A stretch of DNA of 23,629 nt, taken from contig JBDTCD010000013.1 of assembly GCA_039923755.1 (NCBI GenBank), positions 1 through 23,629 on the forward strand. The letters run 5' to 3'. The position numbers and the translations under genes are program-made. Within the stretch, counting starts at the first letter, position 1. Every line of letters begins with the position of its first letter. Positions 15,638 to 22,895 of the stretch are shown here, piece by piece. This stretch comes from Terrimesophilobacter sp039923755 (GTDB lineage: Bacteria > Actinomycetota > Actinomycetes > Actinomycetales > Microbacteriaceae). The notes below the pieces were generated by a model, which was given only the letters and a program-made list of their open reading frames with translations, had not been told where the DNA came from and searched no databases.

Positions 15638-16279
15638 GTGATCATCCCCACTCTGCACGACGGCGCCGTAACGATTCGCGGCATCCGGGTGAGAGATGCT
15701 CGACGCCTGGAACGCGAACTGCTCGACAATCGCGGCTGGCTTCGCAAGTGGGAGGCAACCAATCCGCACGGTCCGATGAACTTTGATGTGCGATCCAGCA
15801 TCCGGAGCCTGCTCACCAACGCGCGGGCGGGCCTCGGCCTGCCGTTTGTCATCGAGTATGAACATGCTCTTGCCGGGCAATTGAATGTCTCGTCGATTTC
15901 CTGGGGGAGCGTGTCATCGGCGACCATCGGTTATTGGGTGGCGGAGCGATTTGCAGGCAAGTCGGTGACGCCCACGGCTGTCGCGCTCGCGACAGATTAC
16001 TGCTTCTACCAACTTGGTTTGCACCGGATGGAGATTTGCATCCGCCCGGAGAACGAGCCGTCGCTTCGGGTCGTGGAGAAGCTCGGGTTCCGCTATGAAG
16101 GACTGCGTCGGAGCTACATCCACATCAACGGGGATTGGCGGGATCACTTCTGTTTTGCTCTCGTGACCGAAGAGTTGCCGGTCGGCGTGCTGCGTCGCTG
16201 GCTGGACGGCGATGTGCCGGCGGGGGCAGGGGTTGTCCCGGCATCTGACCGAGAAGCAGCGCAGTACCCTCGTCGGTAG
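15638..16279 (+). CDS. RimJ/RimL-type GNAT acetyltransferase
   Basis: 213 residues from a GTG 3 bp after the galU stop. The GNAT core is visible: SSATIGYWVAERFAGKSVTPTAV, then the helix and strand ATDYCFYQLGLHRMEICIRP, and the family motif ENEPSLRVVEKLGFRYEG, ending RDHFCFAL. Such enzymes acetylate protein N-termini (RimJ acts on ribosomal S5 in E. coli); the target here is unknown. The galU-rimJ pair is standard in actinobacteria, which supports the RimJ-type assignment by context. The last 35 residues form a loose, variable tail. Confidence 0.88.
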   Translation: MIIPTLHDGAVTIRGIRVRDARRLERELLDNRGWLRKWEATNPHGPMNFDVRSSIRSLLTNARAGLGLPFVIEYEHALAGQLNVSSISWGSVSSATIGYWVAERFAGKSVTPTAVALATDYCFYQLGLHRMEICIRPENEPSLRVVEKLGFRYEGLRRSYIHINGDWRDHFCFALVTEELPVGVLRRWLDGDVPAGAGVVPASDREAAQYPRR

Positions 16280-16335
16280 GCGGCGCCACGGCGCGCCAGA
16301 ACGGACTTTGGGTACCCCCGCCCTACCGTTGAGCC

Positions 16336-17259
16336 ATGGGTATTGACGGAGTCGGATCGAGCGTTGTTATTGCCCTCGCAGCAGTGCTCTGGTTCCTTTA
16401 TCTCGTTCCCACCTGGTTGAAGCGTCAGGAGTATCTGGCGACCGAACGCAATGCTGTGCGCTTGCAGCAGACGATGCGCATTCTGGCCGAAAGCGCGGAG
16501 GTGCCCTCAGTTGTGCGCATCGAAGCCACTGCGCGCACGGTCGCTGCACAGCAACGTGCACTGCGTAAACACCAGCGGAATGCGAGAGTGAACGTGTCTT
16601 TCCCGTTACCCGAGCAGTCCGGGTTCGGCGGCAACTCGGCTTCTCGGTCGATGGACCCCGCGCGCCGATTGCGGCGTTCCCGCGCCTTCGCTTCAGGTGT
16701 GCTGATGGCGGCACTGGTCTCAGCGGGTTTTGGCGGGTTCGCCCTTGTTGCGGATGGCAGCTGGATACTGTTTGCGGGTTCGGTCGTGGTCTCGGTCGGC
16801 GCGCTGATCCTTCTGGGCCAGGCGGCAGCCGTGACGCGAGCACGAGCCGAACTCCGTCGCGCCGCAATTGCGACGCCCACTGCCAGTGACATCCATGATC
16901 ATGCCGACTATGCGCCAGCGAGGCGAACTGCGTGGACCCCGGTCCCCGTCCCCACCCCGCTCTATCTTTCGCGGCCAACCTCGGCGGTGTCATCTGCGGT
17001 ATCCCAAGCGGCACTCGCTCGGACGGCCGAGCGGAAGGTCAATTACGTGGCCGAGCTCCGCGCCGCGGCTGCGGAGGCGGAGCGCGTACTGCGAGAGGCC
17101 CAGGCATCACCGGAAGTTACGCGCATCGAGCGCCCCGCTGCGTCGTCGACTGCGGCTGTGAGGCCCAGCCGTTTCGCGTCGATGGGTGTACTCGACTCTG
17201 CAGATGCCGCACCGGCCGACCTGGATGAGATCTTGCGTCGTCGTCGCGCGGTCGGCTGA
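16336..17259 (+). CDS. SepX/GlpR-like cell-division membrane protein
   Basis: 307 residues. A short N-terminal membrane helix (residues about 7-25) is followed by a cytoplasmic segment LVPTWLKRQEYLATERNAVR and LQQTMRILAE, a pattern I recognise from SepX (Streptomyces) and GlpR (Corynebacterium). Two adjacent helices follow at about 115-133 and 140-160. The C-terminal half is cytoplasmic, Ala/Arg/Glu-rich, with a predicted coiled segment ELRAAAAEAERVLREAQAS. The position after galU and rimJ matches the corynebacterial galU-glp-rimJ-glpR locus, where GlpR is the membrane receptor for the gephyrin-like protein GLP in division; no gephyrin-like gene is present here. TACCGT stands 6 nt before the ATG, so a leaderless start is likely. 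Confidence 0.72.
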   Translation: MGIDGVGSSVVIALAAVLWFLYLVPTWLKRQEYLATERNAVRLQQTMRILAESAEVPSVVRIEATARTVAAQQRALRKHQRNARVNVSFPLPEQSGFGGNSASRSMDPARRLRRSRAFASGVLMAALVSAGFGGFALVADGSWILFAGSVVVSVGALILLGQAAAVTRARAELRRAAIATPTASDIHDHADYAPARRTAWTPVPVPTPLYLSRPTSAVSSAVSQAALARTAERKVNYVAELRAAAAEAERVLREAQASPEVTRIERPAASSTAAVRPSRFASMGVLDSADAAPADLDEILRRRRAVG

Positions 17260-17270
17260 TCTCGACGCGT

Positions 17271-17290
17271 GATAACGTAGCTACGCATCA
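17271..17290 (+). promoter_or_regulatory. Possible tRNA-Ala promoter
   Basis: GATAAC (17271-17276) is a -10-like hexamer about 17 bp before the tRNA 5' end. The perfect 10-bp palindrome CGTAGCTACG (17276-17285) directly follows. No clear -35 element is seen. Confidence 0.3.
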
Positions 17291-17293
17291 TCC

Positions 17294-17369
17294 GGGGCTA
17301 TGGCGCAGTTGGTAGCGCGCTTCGTTCGCATCGAAGAGGTCAGGAGTTCGAATCTCCTTAGCTCCACCA
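17294..17369 (+). tRNA. tRNA-Ala(CGC), CCA encoded
   Basis: A complete 76-nt cloverleaf. The acceptor stem GGGGCTA/TAGCTCC has one G-T pair, the D stem is GCGC/GCGC, and the anticodon stem CTTCG/CGAAG encloses the loop TTCGCAT. The T stem AGGAG/CTCCT has loop TTCGAAT; the discriminator is A and the genome encodes CCA. Anticodon CGC reads the alanine codon GCG, common in this high-GC genome. Anticodon positions are 17326-17328. Confidence 0.97.
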
Positions 17370-17373
17370 CCTT

Positions 17374-17402
17374 CACCCCTCTGGACCAGCGTTTAAGGGG
17401 TG
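17374..17402. terminator. Inverted repeat between tRNA-Ala and rimK stop
   Basis: CACCCCT (17374-17380) pairs with AGGGGTG (17396-17402) over 7 bp, and the loop itself contains the small palindrome CTGGACCAG. The rimK stop TAA (17395-17393) lies at the base of the structure. It could end both convergent transcripts, but lacks a T-run. Confidence 0.4.
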
Positions 17403-18598
17403 GAGTCCTTCATTTCCGGGATCGGCTCCTTCGGGAGCTTGCGCACTCGGGCGCGGCGGCGGCGGCGCTCCGGGATCATGGAGCGCATCTCCTCGAGCTT
17501 GCCGAAACACAGCAGCCGGTCGCCGGCTTCGAGCACGACATCCTTCTTCGGGTTCGGGATAACGCTTGTGCCGCGGTGCAGGGTCAGCGTGGTGATGTCC
17601 CGCTCCCAGAGGCCCGCCTCGCGCATGGTCTTACCCACGAGATCGGCACCCGCATGCACGAGTAGTTCCGCGACGCCGTAACCCGTCGACACGCTCAAAC
17701 GTTGACGAACATCCACCTCGGGGAATGCCACCTGGTTTCCGATGTGGTCGATGATCGCGCCCGCGACATCCAGCCCTGTCGCGCGCTCGATGCCTTCGAG
17801 CCCTGGGGAGGAATTCACCTCCATGACGAGCGGGCCATCATTGCCCTCGAGCATGTCGACGCCGGCGACCCGAAGGCCCATGATCTGTGCCGACCGCACA
17901 GCGGCTTGTTCGTATGCCGCCGTCAACTCCACCGGTTCCACGGTCCCGCCGCGGTGCACGTTCGAGCGGAACTCGTCTCCCACGGCCACACGTCGCATTG
18001 CTGCGACAACCCGGTCGCCCACGACCAGTGCGCGAATGTCGCGACCTCGGCTCTCCGAGATGAAGCTCTGGATGAGCACGTTCTGCTTCGTCGAGTGAAG
18101 GGTTTCGATAATCGCCTCGGCGACCTTCACCTCCGGCGCGAGGATCACACCAATCCCCTGAGTGCCCTCGAGGAGCTTTATGACGACAGGTGCCCCACCG
18201 ACGCGTTCTATTGCCCCGCGCACATCTCCGCGATTGTGGACGAACGCTGTGGCCGGCATAGAAATGTTGTGGCGGGAGAGAATCTGGGTCGCGCGGAGCT
18301 TGTCGCGCGAGTTCGTGATGCCGTTCGCGGTGTTCGGAGTGTATACATCCATTTGCTCGAACTGCCGCACCACCGCGGTGCCGAAATAGGTGATCGAGTT
18401 TCCGATGCGCGGCAGTATTGCGTCGTAATCGGACAGCAGTTTGCCGCGATATTGCAGGTCAGGCTCAGGACCCGAAAGGTCGATGGCAAACCGGAGAGTG
18501 TTGAGCACCTTCACCTGGTGGCCGCGTTGAGCGGCCGCCGTGCGCAAGCGCTGCGTCGAATAAGCCTGCGGCGCTCGCGAGAGAATAGCCAGTTTCAC
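17393..18598 (-). CDS. rimK: RimK-type ATP-grasp ligase fused to a TrkA-C (RCK_C) domain
   Basis: 401 residues from the GTG at 18598 (AGGGG upstream); the longer frame to 18721 runs into the divergent gene and is rejected. Residues 1 to about 290 are a full RimK: MKLAILSRAPQAYSTQRL, NSRDKLRATQIL, the ATP-grasp loop KLLEGTQGIGV, RDIRALVVGDRVVAAM, and the metal site VMEVNSSPGLEGIE. RimK adds glutamate residues to the C-terminus of ribosomal protein S6 in gammaproteobacteria. Residues about 305-380 form an extra domain (YGVAELLVHAGADLVGK, LTLHRGTSVIPNPKKDVVLE, AGDRLLCFG) that reads as a TrkA-C domain, a small-ligand-binding module of K+ channel regulators. The tail is very basic. A RimB-like protease gene is divergent. 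Confidence 0.9.
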   Translation of the reverse strand: MKLAILSRAPQAYSTQRLRTAAAQRGHQVKVLNTLRFAIDLSGPEPDLQYRGKLLSDYDAILPRIGNSITYFGTAVVRQFEQMDVYTPNTANGITNSRDKLRATQILSRHNISMPATAFVHNRGDVRGAIERVGGAPVVIKLLEGTQGIGVILAPEVKVAEAIIETLHSTKQNVLIQSFISESRGRDIRALVVGDRVVAAMRRVAVGDEFRSNVHRGGTVEPVELTAAYEQAAVRSAQIMGLRVAGVDMLEGNDGPLVMEVNSSPGLEGIERATGLDVAGAIIDHIGNQVAFPEVDVRQRLSVSTGYGVAELLVHAGADLVGKTMREAGLWERDITTLTLHRGTSVIPNPKKDVVLEAGDRLLCFGKLEEMRSMIPERRRRRARVRKLPKEPIPEMKDSTP

Positions 18599-18623
18599 GG
18601 TGTGCCCCTGCCAAGATGGTGTG

Positions 18624-19097
18624 GTGAAAGTCGAACACCATTCAAGCACCATCGTGGGGTGGCGCGAGTGGGTGAGCCTGCCGGGAATCGGTGTGCCCTG
18701 GATCAAGGCCAAACTCGACACCGGCGCACGCAGTTCTGCCCTCCACGCCTACGACATCGAAGAGGTCTCAGACGGTGAGCGCGTGCGTTTCAAAGTGCGT
18801 CCGTGGCAACGGTCGATGGAGGACATCGTCGACGTTGAGTGCCCAGTCCATGACCGCCGCAGTGTGCGAAGTTCGTCCGGTCACACCGAGGATCGCATTG
18901 TGATCCTGCTGGAGGTGGAGATCGCTGGGCGCAATGTGATCGCGGAAACGACGCTCAGCCAGAGGGACCAGATGGACTTCCGGATGCTCATCGGGCGCGA
19001 AGCGCTCCGCCAGGGGTTTCTCGTGAACCCGCACAAATCTTTCGTCACCGGACGTGCGCCGAAGCTTGTCCGCCGCCGCAACCGGGATCGAGCCTGA
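18624..19097 (+). CDS. RimB-like retropepsin / ATP-dependent zinc protease family (DUF785)
   Basis: 157 residues if GTG 18624 is used; GTG at 18621 or 18600 are alternatives, and no strong ribosome binding site decides. The family pattern GWREWVSLPGIGVPWIKAK precedes the retropepsin-like motif DTGA (D32-A35 from this start), then SSALHAYDI. A further segment DQMDFRMLIGREALRQGFLV with NPHKSF is typical of the family. Such proteins are encoded with RimK in Pseudomonas (RimB) and in many bacteria, where they are thought to act on S6 glutamylation. Here the gene starts about 25 bp from rimK on the opposite strand, so the two likely share regulation. Confidence 0.85.
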   Translation: MKVEHHSSTIVGWREWVSLPGIGVPWIKAKLDTGARSSALHAYDIEEVSDGERVRFKVRPWQRSMEDIVDVECPVHDRRSVRSSSGHTEDRIVILLEVEIAGRNVIAETTLSQRDQMDFRMLIGREALRQGFLVNPHKSFVTGRAPKLVRRRNRDRA

Positions 19098-19108
19098 ACC
19101 AAACCTGC

Positions 19109-19987
19109 TTACTTGAGCAGCCGGGACAGAACGCGGTCGGCGAGTGGTTTGCCGCCGGTCTGGCAAGTGGGGCAGTACTGGAATGTCGAATCCACGTAAA
19201 TGACCTGCCGCACAGTGTCGGCGCATACCGGGCAGGGTTGGCCGGTCCGTCCGTGCACCTGAAGGCCGGATTTCTTCTCCTGCTTGAGTTCGGATGCGGC
19301 AAGGCCGTCCGCGCGCTCGATCGCACCCCGCAGGGTTGATTGCATCGCGGCGAAGAGGCGTTCGGTGTCATTCGCGTTCATGCTTGCGGGCGTGAAGGGA
19401 GACATCCGCGCGGCGTGGAGAATCTCATCGGAGTAGGCGTTGCCAATTCCGGCGATCACCGACTGGTCGCGCAGGAGGCCCTTGATCTGCCTGCGTCCGC
19501 CTGCTTCGAGGATTCCCGCAAACTTCTGAAGGGTGAAAGCGGCAGAGAGCGGATCCGGGCCGAGGCGAGCAATACCAGGTACATCGAGTGGCGAGCGGAC
19601 AACGTAAATTGCGAGGCTCTTCTTCGTCCCCGCCTCCGTAACGTCGAAGCCTGACCCCCTGGTGATACCTGTGCCGTCGTCGAGAACGAGCCGCGCAGCA
19701 AGCGGGGTCCTGCCTGGACGACCCGAGAACTGCGGTGCTGCCTCCCGCCACCGTATCCACCCGGCACGGGCCAGGTGGATCACCAGATGGAGGTCGCCAA
19801 TGACGAGGTCGAGGAACTTTCCGTGGCGGGCGACATCCGTCACGACGTGGCCGCTCAGCGCCGACAACGGGGGCTCAAAAGTCTTGAGGGCCGCGAAGGC
19901 GAGGATGTCGACTCGCGCGACGGCGCTACCGGTCAGTCGCGTGCGGAGGTCTGCCGCAAGAGCGTGGACTTCCGGCAACTCTGGCAT
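19109..19987 (-). CDS. Fpg/Nei-family DNA glycosylase
   Basis: 292 residues. The mature N-terminus PELPEVHALA gives the catalytic Pro and Glu; Lys of ARHGKFLDLV corresponds to the conserved Fpg Lys57; the helix-two-turn-helix is GLLRDQSVIAGIGNAYSDEIL; the C-terminal zinc finger has four cysteines (PCPVCADTVR and QYCPTCQTGG). It should excise oxidised bases such as 8-oxoguanine or formamidopyrimidines and cut the abasic site. The finger lacks the usual Arg-Ser/Gly-Thr turn (here VDSTFQYC), which marks it as one of the divergent actinobacterial Fpg/Nei paralogs rather than classical MutM. Start: ATG 19987. It is convergent with the RimB-like gene. Confidence 0.92.
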   Translation of the reverse strand: MPELPEVHALAADLRTRLTGSAVARVDILAFAALKTFEPPLSALSGHVVTDVARHGKFLDLVIGDLHLVIHLARAGWIRWREAAPQFSGRPGRTPLAARLVLDDGTGITRGSGFDVTEAGTKKSLAIYVVRSPLDVPGIARLGPDPLSAAFTLQKFAGILEAGGRRQIKGLLRDQSVIAGIGNAYSDEILHAARMSPFTPASMNANDTERLFAAMQSTLRGAIERADGLAASELKQEKKSGLQVHGRTGQPCPVCADTVRQVIYVDSTFQYCPTCQTGGKPLADRVLSRLLK

Positions 19988-20049
19988 CGATCAAGTCTGC
20001 GCCTGAGTGATGCGGCAGTCCACACCTCAAATTTTCGCAACCAGCGCTC

Positions 20050-20062
20050 ACCGCGGTGAAGC
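20050..20062. terminator. Short palindrome after the luciferase-like gene
   Basis: TCACCGCGGTGA is a perfect 12-bp palindrome lying 2-13 bp downstream of the TAA stop (20066-20064) of the luciferase-like gene. With no loop or T-run it is a weak terminator candidate. Confidence 0.2.
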
Positions 20063-20063
20063 T

Positions 20064-21095
20064 TTAGTGCAGGTTAGGGGTCCAACCGATCGCGGGAGCG
20101 ATGTGGTGAGCAATGGTCTCGAGCAGATGCGTGTTGTTGGCGACACCCAACTGGTTGGGGACGGTGATGAGCACCGTGTCCGCCTCGCGCACGGCGGCAT
20201 CTTGCACGAGTTCTTCGACGATCGCGTCTGGCTCCCCGATGAAACTCTTGCCGAATCGGGCGAGGCCGCCGTCGAGGTGTCCGACCTGGTCGCTGCGTTC
20301 GCGCGAGCCCATTCCACCGAAGTACTCGCGGTCGAGGTCGGTGACGATGGGGAGGATGCTGCGGCTCACCGAGATGCGCGGTTCGCGGCTCCAACCCGCC
20401 TTCTTCCAGGCGTTTCGATAGAGCGTTATCTGTTCGGCCTGCAGCTCGTCGAACGGCACACCCGTGTCCTCGGTGAGAAGCGTTGAGCTCATGAGGTTCA
20501 TGCCCTGCTCCGCAACCCACACGGCACTGCTGCGGGTACCCGAGCCCCACCAGATGCGTTCGGACAGCCCGGCGGATTGCGGCTGGATCGCGAGTGCACC
20601 ATCCGTCCCCGTCATCTGCGGATTCGCGCGCGCGACCCCCGCGCCACCAATCGCGGCGCGGAACAGTTCAGCATGCGAGCGAGCCAGGTCGGCGTCGGTT
20701 GTCCCGTCTTCTGGCACGTGGCCGAAGGATTCGTAGCCGCGCAAGGCAGGCTCGGGTGACCCTCTGCTGATCCCCAGTTGCAGTCGGCCCCCGCTGATGA
20801 GGTCGGCGGCAGCCGCATCCTCTGCCATGTAGAGGGGATTCTCGTATCGCATGTCGATGACGGCAGTGCCGATCTCGATGTGTTTCGTGCGCGCCCCGAT
20901 GGCGGCGAGCAACGGGAACGGCGAGGCGAGTTGCGGTGCGAAGTGGTGTACCCGCACATATGCGCCATCGATTCCAAGCTCTTCCGCGGCGACCGCGAGG
21001 TCGATTGTCTGCAGCAGCGCATCCTTCGCGGTTCGAGCCTGAGAACCAGGGATCGCCTGATAGTGGCCGAAGGAGAGGAACCCGATGCGCTTCAC
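20064..21095 (-). CDS. LLM-class (luciferase-like) flavin-dependent oxidoreductase
   Basis: 343 residues of the bacterial luciferase-like monooxygenase fold (F420- or FMN-dependent TIM barrel). Landmarks are KRIGFLSFGHY, AVAAEELGIDGAYVRVHHFAPQ, IGARTKHIEIGTAVIDM, the YENPLYMAEDAAAADLISGG segment, LQLGISRGSPEPA, and a C-terminal KSFIGEPDAIVEELV. The substrate is unknown; the cofactor cannot be settled from sequence. The start is GTG 21095 and lies inside a perfect 13-bp palindrome, so initiation may be controlled by RNA structure or a DNA-binding protein. Its stop is 76 bp before the Fpg/Nei start on the same strand, so they may share a transcript. Confidence 0.92.
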   Translation of the reverse strand: MKRIGFLSFGHYQAIPGSQARTAKDALLQTIDLAVAAEELGIDGAYVRVHHFAPQLASPFPLLAAIGARTKHIEIGTAVIDMRYENPLYMAEDAAAADLISGGRLQLGISRGSPEPALRGYESFGHVPEDGTTDADLARSHAELFRAAIGGAGVARANPQMTGTDGALAIQPQSAGLSERIWWGSGTRSSAVWVAEQGMNLMSSTLLTEDTGVPFDELQAEQITLYRNAWKKAGWSREPRISVSRSILPIVTDLDREYFGGMGSRERSDQVGHLDGGLARFGKSFIGEPDAIVEELVQDAAVREADTVLITVPNQLGVANNTHLLETIAHHIAPAIGWTPNLH

Positions 21096-21109
21096 ACTGT
21101 GAACAGCGC
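21087..21109. repeat. Palindrome over the luciferase-like gene start codon
   Basis: TTCACA-C-TGTGAA (21091-21103) is a perfect inverted repeat covering the GTG at 21095-21093, flanked by GCGC on the left (21087-21090) and on the right after two bases (21106-21109). It could be an operator or an mRNA hairpin hiding the start. Confidence 0.5.
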
Positions 21110-21168
21110 CGAAAACCGGTTCAGTATTCCCGTGTGCCCGACCACGAAATCAAGCGTCAGCGGAGCAA

Positions 21169-21990
21169 TCAGGTGAGATGGTCGAAGTCTCCTCTGACCC
21201 ACGCGATATAGCGATCGGCGGACCGCCTGACGGCTGCGTGTGCATCGGTTCTCACAGGTTGGCCGAAATTGCCGTACATGCGGTCGTAGTCGAATGCGTT
21301 TACGGCGGTGACGACTCGCTCCACCACGGCCGCGGAGAGCGGGATGTCGTTGGGGTAGCTGCGGAGGAACGTGACCCACTGCTCGCTTGGTCCCGGGAAG
21401 ATCGTGTCGCCGGAAAGGAGAACGCCTCTGCCGTCTGCGCCGGTGAAGTGCAGGACAGTGCTGCCGGGAAAGTGTCCGCCAACCGTGCGCAGCGTGACGC
21501 CAGGGAGAACTTCGAGATCGCCGGACCACGTGCTGATGACCTGGTCATCCCGCTGCACCCACTCGCGATCGGCCTCGGCGACAAGCACGTCCACGTGACC
21601 AAGTGCGTGCGCCCACGAGACCTGAGCGCCAAACATATGCGGATGACTGGCGACGATCGCCACCACGCCGCCGAGTCCGCGGATCCACTGGACAGCCTCG
21701 TCGTCCACAAAGCCGGGCGGGTCCCAGAGCAGGTTTCCCGGATCCGTCTGGATGAGATGCCCGTGTTGCCCGATGCCCACTTTCGGCTCGGCCCACAGCG
21801 CATGCAAACCGGGCTCTACCGGGGTGTGCGTGATCCGGTGGCCATCAGAGGCCAACTGTTCCAGTGAGGTCCATGCCTGACCGGATGGAGGAACATACTG
21901 CCGCTCGTCCTCGCAGATAACACATCGTGCCGGAGGAGCTCCGGATTCCGGGTACTCGACGGCACAGGCTTTACAGATCCACAGTGGCAT
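21169..21990 (-). CDS. Metallo-beta-lactamase-fold protein with N-terminal zinc ribbon
   Basis: 273 residues from the ATG at 21990; GTG codons at 21993 and 21996 are alternatives. An N-terminal ribbon has two Cys pairs (C6, C9, C23, C26), as in rubredoxin-type knuckles. The MBL-fold region follows: NLLWDPPGF, ASHPHMFGAQVSW (H116, H118), GGHFPGSTVLHF and VLLSGDTIF. The classical HxHxDH loop is HPHMFG, so Asp and the last His are replaced, while later His and Asp metal residues remain. I recall this variant as a family-wide trait of a group of MBL-fold proteins with a CxxC head; substrate unknown. It is the last gene of the three-gene unit, 23 bp after the small membrane protein. Confidence 0.88.
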   Translation of the reverse strand: MPLWICKACAVEYPESGAPPARCVICEDERQYVPPSGQAWTSLEQLASDGHRITHTPVEPGLHALWAEPKVGIGQHGHLIQTDPGNLLWDPPGFVDDEAVQWIRGLGGVVAIVASHPHMFGAQVSWAHALGHVDVLVAEADREWVQRDDQVISTWSGDLEVLPGVTLRTVGGHFPGSTVLHFTGADGRGVLLSGDTIFPGPSEQWVTFLRSYPNDIPLSAAVVERVVTAVNAFDYDRMYGNFGQPVRTDAHAAVRRSADRYIAWVRGDFDHLT

Positions 21991-22013
21991 CACCACACGA
22001 TATCAAGCCCCGG

Positions 22014-22223
22014 TTACACCGTCTGCCCGACGAGAAAGTGCCAGCCAAGCCACCACCAGAAGAGCAGGATACCGATTCGTGCCGAGCGGGTCGCCATCAC
22101 ATGGTCGACCATCGACGTGAGTGATGTGAGCCGTTGCGGATCGCGTTTTGCGATGACTTCCAACACGCCGATCGCAACCAGGCAGGCCAGGAATCCCCCG
22201 ATAGTGATGAGGCGAATCGTCAT
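22014..22223 (-). CDS. Small membrane protein, DUF6186-like
   Basis: 69 residues from the ATG at 22223, overlapping the preceding stop as ATGA; the open frame to 22277 is only upstream coding overlap. One helix at residues 4-22 (RLITIGGFLACLVAIGVLEV), a basic loop with AKRDPQRL, and a second helix GILLFWWWLGWHFLVGQ. The WWWLGWHF end is what I associate with DUF6186 proteins of actinobacteria; that link is from memory. Function is unknown. The gene is translationally coupled to the 202-residue membrane protein. Confidence 0.72.
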   Translation of the reverse strand: MTIRLITIGGFLACLVAIGVLEVIAKRDPQRLTSLTSMVDHVMATRSARIGILLFWWWLGWHFLVGQTV

Positions 22224-22828
22224 CGTGGCCCCTGACCGCGTCCGCGCCTCAGGAACCAGATGCCTGCGAGGAGCCAAAGTCCGGTGAAAATGATGCGCCC
22301 GGTGAGAGTGTCAACGTAAGGGTCGAGCAGCAGGGAAATGCTCGGATGCTCGAACATGGCCTCTGGGGAGGGAAGGCCCAGCAGGTAAGAGGAGACTTCA
22401 ATGAGGCAGCCGATCACGCCGACGGCCGTAAAGAGGATGATCGCGTTCCTCAGTGACTGAGAATTCGCGGACGGCGCCCCACTGGACTCCCACGCGACGA
22501 CGACCACGTACGCGCCGATCGAGCTGACGATGAGTCCCTCGGCGAGCCCGTGGCGCGGCGCGAGGATGAGCAAGACCCCGAGCACAACGGCGAAACCCGC
22601 CACGGTGAACAGCTGCGGCAGGGCCACTGAGGGAATCCTGAAGTGTACCCAGCCGATGCCATCGGCAATGAGCACGAGTGCGATTACCAGAAAGAACGCA
22701 CCGTCAACGGGGGCACCCCGAAGGAAGTGGAACAACGCTGTGACGAAAACCACCACGGTCCACGGCTCGGCAATCCGCTGAAGAAGCGTGCTGTGCCTCG
22801 TCGACGATAGGCTCGGGTGCTTGGCCAT
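22220..22828 (-). CDS. Multi-pass membrane protein of unknown function
   Basis: 202 residues with about six hydrophobic helices (around residues 23-38, 42-60, 68-88, 93-112, 125-148 and 172-192), a short basic N-terminus and a basic C-terminus (RRGRGQGPR). I do not recognise a catalytic or transport motif. TAGCCT (22840-22835) stands exactly 6 nt before the ATG at 22828 on the minus strand, so this is probably a leaderless first gene of the unit with the DUF6186-like and MBL-fold genes. The coupling suggests a shared envelope-linked role, but nothing more specific is supported. Confidence 0.75.
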   Translation of the reverse strand: MAKHPSLSSTRHSTLLQRIAEPWTVVVFVTALFHFLRGAPVDGAFFLVIALVLIADGIGWVHFRIPSVALPQLFTVAGFAVVLGVLLILAPRHGLAEGLIVSSIGAYVVVVAWESSGAPSANSQSLRNAIILFTAVGVIGCLIEVSSYLLGLPSPEAMFEHPSISLLLDPYVDTLTGRIIFTGLWLLAGIWFLRRGRGQGPR

Positions 22829-22895
22829 AGCTTCAGGCTACGCCCGTCGCCGTGTCCCGCCGCATGCCTCGAATCGATCACGCATAATCGATAAC
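22829..22895. promoter_or_regulatory. Divergent leaderless promoter region
   Basis: On the minus strand TAGCCT (22840-22835) is 6 nt before the ATG at 22828. On the plus strand CATAAT (22883-22888) is 7 nt before the GTG at 22896. Neither gene has a clear Shine-Dalgarno sequence. Confidence 0.45.

Noticed and set aside
17702..18778. A 358-codon plus-strand open frame
   Set aside because: It is the antisense of rimK, which has clear ATP-grasp motifs; the antisense product is His/Arg/Asp-rich with no family features.
22788..22895. Upstream extension of the 117-residue hypothetical protein
   Set aside because: It overlaps the start of the divergent membrane protein gene; the GTG at 22896 follows a -10-like CATAAT by 7 nt.
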